A DNA stretch of 64,000 bases from Neoconidiobolus thromboides FSU 785 (taxonomy: Eukaryota > Entomophthoromycota > Entomophthoromycetes > Entomophthorales > Neoconidiobolaceae): contig MU626260.1 in assembly GCA_025603075.1 (NCBI GenBank), positions 62,001 to 126,000 of the forward strand. The letters are read 5' to 3'. The position numbers and the translations under genes are program-made. Positions 33,240 through 44,589 of this stretch are shown here, in pieces. The notes under the pieces were generated by a model. It did not search any database. It had not been told where the DNA came from and saw only the letters and a program-made list of their open reading frames with translations. The first letter of the stretch is position 1; the number at the start of each line of letters is the position of its first letter.

Positions 33240-35290
33240 ATGCTAAGTGCACAAGCACCTAATTTTAGTGGCGAAACAACAATGAAAAATTCCCCATTCC
33301 TTAGTAACTTTGGTTCAAAAGCGGACTCTACATTAGCTGAAGTGGTAGATATGAGTTTACCAGAAGCTACTGGAAGTGAGATTATGTCGAATCATTTTCC
33401 AAAAGATCCACAAAGTCCAAATGAAAACTTAACTAAATCGAATCCATCCACTTCTTCAAAAACATTAGATAAAAACTTTGTATTTTGGGTACCTGCTCAA
33501 CTACACCCGGAAATTGCTCCCAACGAATTTAATACTTGGCTAGATAAAAGGGCTAGTGCTTTAAGTCCGACTGAAAAAAGAGCTACTCGTAGGAAATCGA
33601 TTTTATCCCTTTCTTCTATTACGCCTGAACAAATTGAAGAAATGAAAGATTCCTTGCCTCCTCTTTTAGAACCTAATACTAGCAATTTTTCAAACTCGCT
33701 TCATAGGCGACGTACTTTAAATGATTCAAGTAAAAGAGGTAATGATTTTATTAATTGAATAATTGAATAATTAGATTAACATTAATAGCTGAGCTTTTAG
33801 TAAAGAAAGACAAAGATAAATTTATAGTAGTACCAAAAACAGAAACGAATGGATTAAAACGATCAGCACGTATCAAACCACGTAAAGATGGTACTGGCAA
33901 AGGTACAAGGCGTCAACAAAGTATATCGAGTGAGTTAACGAAACCAGCAAGTGATGAAGAATTGGAAAAATTGAACCATAGGAAAGCAGCTTCAATGACA
34001 CTTCCTACATCTTCAAGTTCTAAACAGCATACACCGGCTGAAAATTCTCTGTTGTCAGAAATTGCTAGTTTATTATCAATCGATCTATTTGATTCTCAAG
34101 GTAAAATTTTATGCTTTTTTGTATCGAATATAGGTTAAAGTTGAATAGATAAGAAGAAAGACAAAGAACCAAAACACTCATCCCCATTAAATAATATACA
34201 TTCAAGTGTGAAATCTTTAGAAGCTGAAGATGTAACAAATTTGACATTTACTGATGACCCCAATAATGTTGCAAATTCAAAGAGCGGTTTACTAACATCA
34301 AAATCGAACCAAGAATTGAGTTCCCTGGTTTCAAATAAAGACAGTATACTTGACGATGATTCTATGTCAATATCAATAAATAGAGTTAATTCAAAAAGCT
34401 CTGAATCTACTTTAGTAGAACCAAAACCAAATCAAGATTCAATTAGCTTAGCACAAAGCTCCAAGAAAAATGGAAGTACTAAAACAGCTAAAAAAGGATT
34501 TTCATGGTTTAGGAATACCGATTCTGAAAATAATGAGAAAAAAATCAACAAAGTTGAAGAAAATGAAGAAGCTCTAAAGGCAATGAAACAAGATTATAAA
34601 CACAGTAAGTTAAATGCAGTACCAAAACAAAAACCAACAAAACATGCAAGAAATAAATCAAACAATATTAGAGATATGCTTGGGGATGGGATATCTAGTG
34701 ATGTGAATGTCAATTTTGACTCACCTGCTTCAAAACTTAAAAACAAAGATAAATCCAAAAAAATGAATTTTTTCTTTTTATCAAAAGATAAGAACAAGGC
34801 CAAAGTCGATAAAGCAAGACCTTTTCCAAACAATAAACTTCGAGAAGATGGCAATGAAACTGGAGTACAACATCGATTGTATCAACCAAAAATTACTTTG
34901 TCAAAGAGTAAGTACGATTTATATGACCCAACCGATCTACCTCTTCATGTTGAACAATCCCTATATCGGCTATCACACCAAAAATTAAGTAATCCAAAAC
35001 GTCCACTTTTGCAACAAGTTATTATATCCAATTTAATGTTAGCTTATCTAAGGGTAGTTAATCCAAATTTTAGAGCTACACCAATTAAAAAGAATAATGA
35101 AAATATACCGAAACCAAGATCACCTCATATGCTTTCTAAAGATCGTTATAAAGCGGGAAGAGCTAGTCAACTTGATTCAAGCTCGGATGAAGATGACTTG
35201 TCTCTTTCGGATTCTAGTTCCGATGATGAAAGTCTAAGTGAATGTTTAAATAGAAGTCGTGGAAATAGCAATGGTTCTAGAGTGATATAG
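33240..35290 (+). CDS. ZDS1: Zds1/Zds2-like PP2A regulator
   Basis: Zds proteins bind PP2A-Cdc55 and act in polarity, mitotic entry and exit. Three exons (33240-33738, 33789-34100, 34149-35290) give 650 residues, with introns of 50 and 48 nt. Two conserved blocks are visible: FWVPAQLHPEIAPNEFNTWL near residue 80, and the Zds C-terminal domain at about 533-575 with LPLHVEQSLYRLSHQKL then PKRPLLQQVIISNLMLAYL. Everything between is Ser/Lys-rich and probably disordered. The protein ends in an acidic Ser-Asp tract. An alternative ATG lies at 33282; the first is used. The C-terminal domain assigns the family; one-to-one orthology with a yeast paralogue is not claimed. Confidence 0.85.
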
Positions 35291-36328
35291 TTGGGTATAG
35301 AATTAATTGGTTTTTACTATCAAAGTTTTGGAAATTTTGGCACATTGTTTTTTTTTGTTAGACTTAACTTGAGTATGGAAGACATGGAATAAGTTGAAAT
35401 TGTTTTTATTAATTGTAATTAATTTTAATTCTTTGTTCATTTCATTAGTAAAAAAAAGTTGAAATAAAAATTTAATTTAACTAATTGTAATAGTGAGGTT
35501 TCATGTTCGGTTTTTATTAACTAAATTGTATGTTTTGTGTGTATATGTCGGGTTTAAATATGTTTAATGTCTGATGATATTATATGGATATATACAGTTG
35601 TTATGATTTCATTGCGATATAATTAACAGTAATTTTTAGAGCTAGTTAATTGTTTGGTTATTTTTTTTAAAGCCTAATCCTTATATTTTAATATAGCTTT
35701 ATCCCTTAAACGAATAATTGAATAGATCGTAAGAGCTACAATAGATGTATAATATATTATAATTGAACTCATTGTAAAAGACTTAATCTTTTAATATTGC
35801 TGGAAAAAATTTAAAATAGAAATACTGTAATGAAAATACTTTACTTCGGCGTTTTATACATTTTTGAATATAATTAAAAATCAAAATGACTACTTAAAAA
35901 GAGGGAATAAAAATTCTGAATATTAAATATTTGTCAATAAATTTTTAATTGTAATAAATCAAATATTATATGAATATTTTTTAAACTCTACTTATTTCCT
36001 GCAATCAAAAAGCTATTCTATGTATTCCGATTAGAGTAAAGACATGATTCATTACGTTAATATTGACTACTCATTAATATATGTGTATATAAAATTAATA
36101 TTAAATCCTCATTAAAATAAATTATATATCAAAATTAGAACATGAACTGATCAAAATGTCATCTTTTATTGGCCAAAGCGAAAAAAGCAGCAAATCGAAT
36201 GCATAATTTCGAGCCAAAGCTTCCAAAATTTAGCGCAAAGGCTAATTTTGATGCTACAATTTTATAACTTAGGTTAAAGCTAACAAGTTCTCTCCTTTCC
36301 GTTTGGTACATAAAAATACTTACCCATC
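35291..36328. other. Spacer and RPS4 promoter
   Basis: AT-rich up to about 36150. From 36155 to 36320 the sequence is noticeably richer in G+C (ggccaaagcg, gcgcaaaggc), ending in a pyrimidine-rich ttctctcctttcc just before the RPS4 ATG. This fits a strong ribosomal-protein promoter and start region. Confidence 0.45.
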
Positions 36329-37407
36329 ATGGTAAGTAACAAATAACTAAAGAAATAGATTTAAAGGATGAACAACAATAGAAATAGATGGATTTATAAA
36401 TGGCAAGCTACATCAAATATGGATGGATGCATATATAATAAAATAGAAAAATTGCAGCATTTTAAAATGAAATTAAGATTAACTTCGAATTGATTACTAA
36501 AAGATGAATGTAAATAGGCTCGTGGACCTAAGAAACATATGAAGAGGCTTAATGCCCCAAAACATTGGATGCTTGACAAATTAACTGGGTCATACGTAAG
36601 TTTTACTAAAACAATTCTATCAAAAAAGCAAAGCTAAAGGGAATGTAGGCTCCAAGACCAAGCGCTGGACCTCACAAGCTCCGTGTATGTCTTCCATTAA
36701 TTATTTTCCTTCGTAACCGTCTTAAGTATGCCCTTAACGGTAGAGAAGTTGTAAGTATCCTTAAACAACGTCTTGTTAAAATCGATGGTAAAGTACGTAC
36801 TGATTCCACTTACCCAGCTGGTTTCATGGATGTTATTTCCATCGAAAAAACTGGTGAAAACTTCCGTCTCGTTTACGATACCAAAGGTCGTTTCACCGTT
36901 CACCGTATCTCTACTGAAGAAGGACAAGTAAGAGCTTTTTATTATAACTTTTAAAATAGAAATATAATTTTTATTTAGTATAAACTTTGCAAAGTTAGAA
37001 AGGTACAACTTGGTGCCCGTGGTATTCCATTCATTGTTACTCATGATGGACGTACCATCCGTTACCCAGACCCACTTATCAAGCCAAATGACACCATTAA
37101 GTTCGATATTGATACTGGAAAGATCACCGGTTTCTTAAAATTTGAAGTAGGAAACCTTTGTATGATCACTGGTGGACGTAACACTGGTCGTGTAGGTGTT
37201 ATTGTCTCTAAAGAAAAACATTTAGGTGGTTTTGAAATTATTCATGTTAAAGATGCCCTTGATCGTTCATTTTCCACCCGTCTTTCCAACGTTTTTGTTA
37301 TTGGACAAGGTACTAACCCATGGATCTCTCTTCCAACTGGTAAGGGTGTCAAACTCTCCATTGCCGAAGAGCGTGATCAAAGACGTGAGAAGGCCGCCCA
37401 AGCTTAA
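36329..37407 (+). CDS. RPS4: 40S ribosomal protein S4 (eS4)
   Basis: Small-subunit ribosomal protein. Exons 36329-36331, 36518-36595, 36649-36927 and 36979-37407 give 262 residues, the usual family length. Exon 1 contributes the ATG alone, followed directly by GTAAGT; exon 2 begins [19 protein letters not shown]. Exon 3 starts [17 protein letters not shown], and the protein ends QRREKAAQA. The first intron (186 nt) is far longer than the other two (53 and 51 nt). An early intron is typical of this gene in fungi. Strong G/C-ending codon preference and a pyrimidine-rich start region fit high expression. Confidence 0.95.
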
Positions 37408-38339
37408 ACATGGAATGAAATAAAAGGATTTAATTTAATTAGCCATTTATAGAGATTAAAAGAAGTTTTTGAATTAAGGTAATATGGCGATTATTTATAA
37501 TTTATTTTAGGATTAAAGCATTTTGAGTATAATAATACTATATAATATTGGACAAAGAACATTAAATCAAGAGTAGGGTATATTAGATGAACTGTTTAAA
37601 TATGGAACAACGAGTTATTTTGGATTAAAGTGTGATTGGACTGATATAAAGTAACATATGAGTTAATAAGACAGAAATGATATACAGTCTATATAAAAAT
37701 ATTTATACACTAAAGTTAAAATTTAAAGTAAAAGATAGATAGTTCAAAGTGATATTTTAAACGTAATTTATAACTAAACTATTGAGAACTAAAATAACTC
37801 TTTGTTTGATCAACATTTGATAGTAATTAAAATATTTTATTTTTTAGGCTTTTATTATATTTGTAATAAACAAGATAGACATTATGCTCAATGAATATTT
37901 AAATTTAAATTGAGTTTTCAAATCATTTTGGATGTTGTTTATTGATTCTAAAGTGATATTGTATTAAATATAAATTTGATGTTAAACAGTATAAGACTAA
38001 AGTTACTAAAAAAGATTATAAACTAAATCTTGATATTGAATTTTATAAATGTTGAAGTTGTTAAAGATTAATAAAAATGGATGTAGTTTTAGAAAAGAAC
38101 AAACCTACAGATTTTATAACTTGTCATTTTCAAATTGAAATTTAATTTTAGAATAAATTATCTCGGTTTAAGCTATTTTAAACAAATTCGCGCTGATATA
38201 ATTAATTATAAAGTAGTAAATATCCAACTATTATTTCTATTAGAAAATCATATAGCTTGTCTTAGCATAGTTCTATATCAAACATACCAAAAGCCTTACC
38301 TAACAAAAGGCAACAGAACAGCCTTAAAGTTATTTTCGC

Positions 38340-38380
38340 AAAGAGGAACAAATGTTACAAATCAAAAACGATTCCTCTTT
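38340..38380. other. Inverted repeat (hairpin), 9-10 bp arms
   Basis: AAAGAGGAA and TTCCTCTTT separated by about 23 nt. It could fold as RNA or DNA; no transcription evidence. Confidence 0.3.
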
Positions 38381-39136
38381 TAAATATATATAACAAATAT
38401 CTATTTGATGGCGGTATAAAGTTATTTTTATTTCCATGCCTTTGGCACTTTAGCTAAAAATTAATATAACTAAACCGTGTAAGTTATGTTGGAATTTAAG
38501 AGATAAAACGAATACTTATAAAGTTCAAATGTTTTTTAAAATGAGCCAATGTAAGGAAAGATCTGTATATTTGACACAAATAAATATTATGTCTTGAGAT
38601 ATGAATAATTAATAGTAGCATTGATTTCCTGATAGGATATAAAGGTCTCCTTATTTTAAAACTACTGTTATTGCGGGATTCATTCATTTTAAAATGCTTA
38701 CAAAGTGGAAAGATCAGTTTAGAGTTGGCTTGTTTATTTTAGGGTGTTTATATGACTATAAGATTAAGTTTTTAAGCGTATTTGATCCCAAATCCATTTA
38801 GATAGCTCAGCTCACATTTATGTCAAAGGTTCTGTAGCAATTTTATTAAGTTGTAGAGTTCGTTTTATATCATTTAAAAGAAAATAATGTAATTTAATTA
38901 AGATTAATAAGTTTGAAATGAATATTATATTATAACTAATGAGCATTGTCACTATTATAGATATATAGCATCATTTAAATCAAACATACTGATCTACATA
39001 TATATGTAATAGAATTATTAAAGAAGTGTGTTTAATAATTTCTTTCAATATGTATGCTATTTACAACGCATTCTTTCTCACTCTAATTTTACTTTTTCTA
39101 CCACCATAATGTAGATTTTTTCTAGTAGTATAAAAG

Positions 39137-39232
39137 TAAGAGTGTTTTTTGATTTCACCACTTTTTTTTCTTTTTTTGTGCTATCAAGTGGAAAAATCTC
39201 AATGAATTTCTTAAAACAGATATCCCCAAATA
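39137..39232 (+). mobile_element. Short inverted-repeat element, copy 4 (degenerate)
   Basis: Recognised by GAGTGTTTTTTGATTTCACC, GTGCTATCAAGTGG and GATATCCCCAAATA. The terminal TATGGG is lost and the right end is mutated. Confidence 0.55.
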
Positions 39233-39574
39233 AAGCTTCAAACATAATTATGCTTTACAACTATGGAATTTTATAAGTTTTGCTCTAAGATTTCTTTACA
39301 AGCAGTCGTTTGATTCGTTTTTTAGTATTAGATAGATAACTGAATGCAATGTATTGTGTTGGTAGATATAAACAAAACAAAACTTACTTTTAACCAGTAA
39401 TTTATATAAATAAAATGCTAAAAACTCCTATAAGAAATAAAATATGTAGTCAAAAACATTCCAAAATAGATCGTTTTGTATAGAAATGAAGCTGCAAAGT
39501 ATTAATATTAGTTTTTATAAAATTTCTATTTGCAATATTTATATATGTTTTGTAACTAGACTAATATGAAGTTG

Positions 39575-39580
39575 GCGGCT

Positions 39581-39624
<44 letters not shown>

Positions 39625-39647
39625 GCGTTCAATCCGCGGTGGGCGCA
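39575..39647 (+). tRNA. tRNA-Phe (GAA)
   Basis: A 73-nt intronless cloverleaf. D arm GCTC/GAGC, anticodon stem TCAGA/TCTGA with loop CTGAAGA (anticodon GAA, TTC codons), T arm CCGCG/CGCGG with TTCAATC. The acceptor stem pairs GCGGCTA with TGGGCGC, leaving one G-G mismatch at pair 4-69 and a T-G wobble at 6-67; discriminator A. A T-run follows 24 nt downstream. The mismatch may be a sequence error or a mildly decayed copy. Confidence 0.92.
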
Positions 39648-40035
39648 GTAATAGTATTACTAAACAAAACTTTTTTCAATGTTTAAATTTAATGTCGTTA
39701 TTTTTAAAAGATTAAGATAAAATACTTTAACTTTTATATCAATTTTGCTTATCTATAATTATATGCATCAACTACAATCATAAGACATAAATTACTTATA
39801 CAATATTGAAACTATAGTCGTCAAAAGAAGTTTAAATGGAAGTAATCTGTAACAATTGTTTGTTTTTTTAAATGTCTTTAAAGCTTGAAAATATCTTAAA
39901 AATTTGATTGTTATTTAATGTAAAGTAATTAGATAAAAGCAGCTATCAATTTGAAATATTTATTTTGAATTTTATTCAATTAAATTATGCTATAAAGCAG
40001 AGAAAATTTTAAAATACCTTATAGGAAGGGAGTCC
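39648..40035. other. Spacer between tRNA and DHCR24-like gene
   Basis: AT-rich; only the T-run terminator is recognisable. Confidence 0.4.
39671..39676 (+). terminator. RNA polymerase III terminator of tRNA-Phe
   Basis: TTTTTT on the coding strand 24 nt past the tRNA end, the first T-run downstream. Confidence 0.6.
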
Positions 40036-41763
40036 TTATTTTAAGTATTGTGGTTTTACTTTATCCCAAACTTCTGGGAAAGCATCGATAGCCCCATATT
40101 TTTCTCTGGCTTCACGATAATTGTTATGATCAAACATCTCTTCAAATTCATCGCGAGTCATAAAAATATCAGCATAAAGCATCTGTGCGCCTCCAAGGCT
40201 ACGAGTAAACTCTTCCATAGCCCTTACAGCTTTGGCAGCATCAAATTCTTTTCCTTTTTTAACTGCTGGTGGGATACCATAAGCTCCCAAATCAAAATAC
40301 ATTTCATATGGTGGGGTGCTACCTTCTACTACGTTCTTTGGATCACGTACAAAACCAGAGTAACCTTCTGGACGCTTGAAGAACTTGACTGGGTAGTAAA
40401 GGAGTGGGTAAATAGAGAACTCATCATCAAAGAGTTCAATGGCTTCTTTCATATGTTTAATTGGAACCATAACATCTTGAACAACATGATTATAAACGGT
40501 CTTCTTTCTGATTTCAGGGGTATGGGTAACCAACTTAAGGATTGAAACCTTAGGTGCACCTAACCACCCAAATAAATAGCGGTACCACGTGGCATTTCCA
40601 AATGGAATAAGATCTTCTAATTCCCAGAAAATACTACGGGTGTGACGATGTATATAATGGCGAAGAGGAAGATATTCATCAAATTGACCTTTATATAAGG
40701 ATGATTCAGCGTGTTTGAAGAACCATGGCTTCCAGAAATAATTAACATGATTTACCTTTCTTTTTTGTTCATTATTAGTAACATCGGCATACTCACCAAC
40801 CATAATTACACTCTTTTGGCGTGAATAGACAGTAACTTCCAAGAATTGTGGAGGATTTGTACGGCTAGTTAACTCTTGCATACGCTCAGTGGATTCTTCA
40901 AGAGTGTGACATGGAATGTAAGTCATATGCATATGGGATTTGCAAGGAATAATTTTAAGTTCAACAGAGACTAAGAAGCCTAAGGTACCATGACTCCAAG
41001 GAAGAGCATAAAACAAATCTGGATTTTCAGTGCTTGAGCATTTGACTAAAGAACCATCAGCAACGACAACTTCATATGAGACAGCAGTATCTGCGAGTGT
41101 ACCATAAATGTGAGAATTAGTTTCAATACCTATTCCCATAAGACAACCACCTACAGTAAGATCTTCCATTTCAATCATAATTGCTGGGGAATAACCAAGA
41201 GGAAGAAGATGGCGTGAAAGTTGTCCCATATTGACCAAAGGCTCACAACGGACAATCATGCGCTCCTGGTCAACTTCAAGAATATCATGTAAATCTACGT
41301 TTATCATAGTACAATCATTTTTAAAAGTAGCGGTACGTGTAGACATTGTTTGCCAAGCTGGGCGAGCAGTGCACATTTTATTTGGACGACCTTTAGCATT
41401 CCATTCCTTTACTTGTCTCTGAACTTCAGCAACCCTTTCATTATGTAAAAGAGGAGCAGCTAAAAAGATTTGAACGTACCAATCACGGGCTGCATAAATG
41501 ATATCCCAAACAAATGATAAAGGTAAAGCAATAGCAACAACGAAAAAGGTATGATTTTCGGTAGCGAAATCAATAAATCTAGTATATAAACTAGTTTTAC
41601 GGAAAAAAGCGAAAAAAGCAGAAATAAAAGAAAGTGGTACTGCTAAAGTTAATCTTACTGGTAATAAAAGTAACCACACCAAAGAGATACCAACCATCAA
41701 TACTGAGTGGACATAATGTGACAGCGGGACTTTCCTACTATTTAATAACTTACTTGAAGCCAT
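40036..41763 (-). CDS. DHCR24: Delta(24)-sterol reductase, DHCR24/DWF1 family
   Basis: FAD-dependent membrane oxidoreductase that in animals reduces the sterol side-chain C24 double bond (desmosterol to cholesterol) and in plants makes campesterol and sitosterol. Single exon, 575 residues. Two N-terminal hydrophobic segments (about 15-55 and 70-90) anchor it in the ER. The FAD-binding PCMH domain follows, with EMEDLTVGGCLMGIGIETNS, HIYGTLADTAVSYEVVVADG and LPWSHGTLGFLVSVELKI. The C-terminal half keeps the family blocks ending in EVWDKVKPQYLK. The full-length match is convincing. In ergosterol-making fungi the late side-chain reduction is done by unrelated Erg4, so this gene hints at a different sterol end product. 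A TATA box lies about 75 nt upstream. Confidence 0.9.
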   Translation of the reverse strand: MASSKLLNSRKVPLSHYVHSVLMVGISLVWLLLLPVRLTLAVPLSFISAFFAFFRKTSLYTRFIDFATENHTFFVVAIALPLSFVWDIIYAARDWYVQIFLAAPLLHNERVAEVQRQVKEWNAKGRPNKMCTARPAWQTMSTRTATFKNDCTMINVDLHDILEVDQERMIVRCEPLVNMGQLSRHLLPLGYSPAIMIEMEDLTVGGCLMGIGIETNSHIYGTLADTAVSYEVVVADGSLVKCSSTENPDLFYALPWSHGTLGFLVSVELKIIPCKSHMHMTYIPCHTLEESTERMQELTSRTNPPQFLEVTVYSRQKSVIMVGEYADVTNNEQKRKVNHVNYFWKPWFFKHAESSLYKGQFDEYLPLRHYIHRHTRSIFWELEDLIPFGNATWYRYLFGWLGAPKVSILKLVTHTPEIRKKTVYNHVVQDVMVPIKHMKEAIELFDDEFSIYPLLYYPVKFFKRPEGYSGFVRDPKNVVEGSTPPYEMYFDLGAYGIPPAVKKGKEFDAAKAVRAMEEFTRSLGGAQMLYADIFMTRDEFEEMFDHNNYREAREKYGAIDAFPEVWDKVKPQYLK

Positions 41764-41835
41764 ATGGATTAAAAATAATTATTAATCTTCAAAAAAAAGA
41801 TAAAACGATAAAATGAGTTATCGTCATCTCAAGAG

Positions 41836-41843
41836 CTTATATA
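41836..41843 (-). promoter_or_regulatory. TATA box of the DHCR24-like gene
   Basis: TATATAAG on the minus strand, about 75 nt upstream of the ATG at 41763. Confidence 0.4.
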
Positions 41844-43109
41844 CCTAGTCCCCCTTAAATTAAATTTGCTACTAAATGACGTTGATTTTATAGTTTGTCT
41901 ATATTTAGAAAGTCACTTCAATCTGGGATTTAATGGATAATTCAATTAAAAATGAAAGATTTATAATGATCGTTTTCTGTTAAGGGAGATTTTCTATTTA
42001 AGGAAGATTTCGGGTCATAAAATATACAAGGGATATAGCAAGTTATCTATTGTGTGAATGGGTAATTTAAAGGATTTGCTAGCCTATTTTATGGAATTTT
42101 GATGAATTTTCAGTATACAAAGATAATCATATTTAACAGCTAGTTTATTTTATTACATATTAAAATAATACACCAGAAGTATCAATTAATCATAGTTTTT
42201 CAAAAATCAAATGTTAATTTTAGAAGCGAACTTTGATAAAATCATTACATTTTATTTTTATTTAGTTAAATTTAAACTTAAGAATAATTAGGAATTGCTC
42301 TTCCTAAATTATTTCATTTGGTTTTTTTCCTTTTTCCTTGTCGGTAATCATTAGTACTATATTTGGCGGTTTTCTAATTGGGCCTTACTTTTTATATGTT
42401 TTTGATTATTAATCTAATGAATGATTATAAACATTTACACAATTTAAGCGAACTCTGTACCAGGTATTGAATTCATTTGAGGAAGTCATAATTAACTTTA
42501 AAGTTTATTAACTTGGTTGACTGGATTTCAAGCCATTGAGATAAAAATCGTGATTTTCTTGACATTTGTTAGAATTTCAACCTGTTTGCTTAGATTAGCC
42601 GATTTTCGCTGTATAGAATAACACTTTATCCTTAAAATCATAATACTAATTATAAATTCTAATATATGAAAATAGAATATTTTCAAGAATTTAGCGTTAT
42701 AAAAAAGACTTGACTTAAATTTCGTTTTAATGAAATAAGGAGTGGGTAAACTCTAATGATGTCAGTCTTTAAAGTTATATACATAAATATCATCTTTATA
42801 TTTAAGATTTTGACATATATGTTTATAGGAATTAGATCCTCAAAATAAATAAAAAGCAGCTTAGAGATTCTAAGCTAGGAATCTAACTATAAGTGTTGTT
42901 AAAAGTTGATAGCGATCATTAAAATTAGACTATTTGTTTTGGTTATATTTGATAACATACTTTTTCAAGGTTTGTTGAGTAAAGAATATGCTGATTTTGA
43001 TAGATTTCATTCAAGTTGTTCCTTCATTTAGAATTTTGGTAAATACTGTTAAAAAAAGCTATGGAACTATAGTTTATAAAAATATTTAATATAACAATTT
43101 CAAAAAAAA

Positions 43110-43217
43110 TATGGGAACATTTTTGATTTCATTGCCTTTTCCATTTTTTAAGCACTATTTCTATTTTAGCAGAAAGGTCGTTAATAAAATTGTTAAGCAA
43201 AAAAATACATCTCTATA
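43110..43217 (+). mobile_element. Short inverted-repeat element, copy 5
   Basis: TATGGGAACATTTTTGATTT at the left, AAGCACTATTT in the core, ATACATCTCTATA at the right. About 8 bp of extra sequence (ctattttagc region) sits after the core. Confidence 0.75.
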
Positions 43218-43865
43218 TGGTGAGATTATGTATAGGATGCTTAAACTTGTTTTATTTTTAAATATTTACATAAAATTTAATATACTTTATAGTACATATA
43301 TTATTAAATTATTCTCAGCTATAAACAAAGGAGGTATATTTAAATAAAGCAATTGATTTTAATACACAAAAAACTCTTCTTTACTCTACTGAGATTTCTA
43401 AATTCATAATTTTTAATTGTTGAGCCTTATAATCATTTGACTCGGAAATTTAAAGTTAAAAATATATAAGCGAATTTTTTTTAAATACTTTTTTATGACG
43501 AAAAATAAACCGAATGAAAGTAGTATTAATTTAACTATTAAAGCCATTGAAAAAAGGCCAAAATTAAGTATCAAAGCTGCTACTTCAATAATTTGCGTTA
43601 GCTACTTTACATGAGGTTGTAAATTAGGAGGGAAACTTTAAGACTGAATATCATCGATTTTACCCAAACATTTAACAAAATTAAAAAAGAAAGTAATTGT
43701 TGAATATATAAATTGATTTAAGCTTGAAGCGATTTCCTTCTAAACACTCTAATATAAAAGAAATAACCAACTTCTTGGTTAACTTAACTTATATTCAGTT
43801 GGTAATTGTTGAGCTATTAGCTTTATAAAAAGCAGCTTAAGCTTTGAAGTTGTATTAATAATACA

Positions 43866-43972
43866 TATGGGAATATATTTTTCGTTCAAAACTTTTACTA
43901 ATAATTTTTCCACTCCAAGTAGCGCTTAAAAAAATAGAAAAAGTGATCAAATTAAAAGAAAACATCTCCATA
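43866..43972 (-). mobile_element. Short inverted-repeat element, copy 6
   Basis: Minus orientation: CATATGGGAATATATTTTTC at one end, AAACATCTCCATATG at the other, AGCGCTTAAAA inside. Both CATATG termini are intact. Confidence 0.8.
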
Positions 43973-44029
43973 TGAATATAAACGATATAAAAATAAAAAT
44001 ACAAAGGAAACATTAAACTGGTTTGAATA

Positions 44030-44132
44030 TATGGGGATGTGTTTTTGTATTTAAGAATTTTACTAACAATTTTTCCACTCAAATAGTGCTTAAAAAATCG
44101 AAAAAATAATGAAGTCAAAAAACACTCCCATG
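44030..44132 (-). mobile_element. Short inverted-repeat element, copy 7
   Basis: Minus orientation, only 57 bp beyond copy 6: TATGGGGATGTGTTTTTGTA at one end, AACACTCCCATG at the other. One terminal TA has become TG. Confidence 0.8.
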
Positions 44133-44484
44133 TGTTTTACACAATAAATATAGTATTAATAGTAAAGACATTTATATTTTTGATAAAAATAAATTTATAT
44201 TTGGTAAAATTTCTTTAAAAATGATAATAACAAGTTTCAATAATTTAAAAAGCCTATTATAGTAAAACGAGATAATAGATAATAAGCTACTTTTATATAG
44301 GGTATTAACTTACAAAGATAGGTAATCCATCTTTTTTTACCGTAGTTGATATGTAAAATTCTCAATAAAGGATTTATATACTTTAATATTAAAGCTGGGT
44401 TTAAAAAAGCCAGGTCTTACTTTTTAAAACCTAACACCATAATTTTAAAATTAAAAATTAAAATACTATCTTTGAAAAATAATA

Positions 44485-44589
44485 TATGGAGATGTTTTTT
44501 TTGGCATCATCACTCTTTCTATCTTTTAAACACTATTTGAGTGGAAAAATCATTAGTGAAATTTTCTAATAAAAAAATATATCCCCATA
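44485..44589 (+). mobile_element. Short inverted-repeat element, copy 8
   Basis: TATGGAGATGTTTTTTTTGG at the left, CACTATTTGAGTGG core, ATATATCCCCATA at the right. Confidence 0.8.

Larger units (their letters stand above)
37408..39574. other. Gene-free spacer of 2.2 kb
   Basis: AT-rich; holds a small hairpin (38340-38380) and one diverged inverted-repeat element (39137-39232). No gene recognised. Confidence 0.45.

Noticed and set aside
36332-36517. Possible C/D-box snoRNA in RPS4 intron 1
   Set aside because: A GGATGAA resembles a C box but there is no matching CTGA D box or terminal stem.
40048-40545. Plus-strand open frame of 165 codons opposite the DHCR24-like gene
   Set aside because: It is the antisense of a well-conserved coding region; composition is that of a shadow frame.
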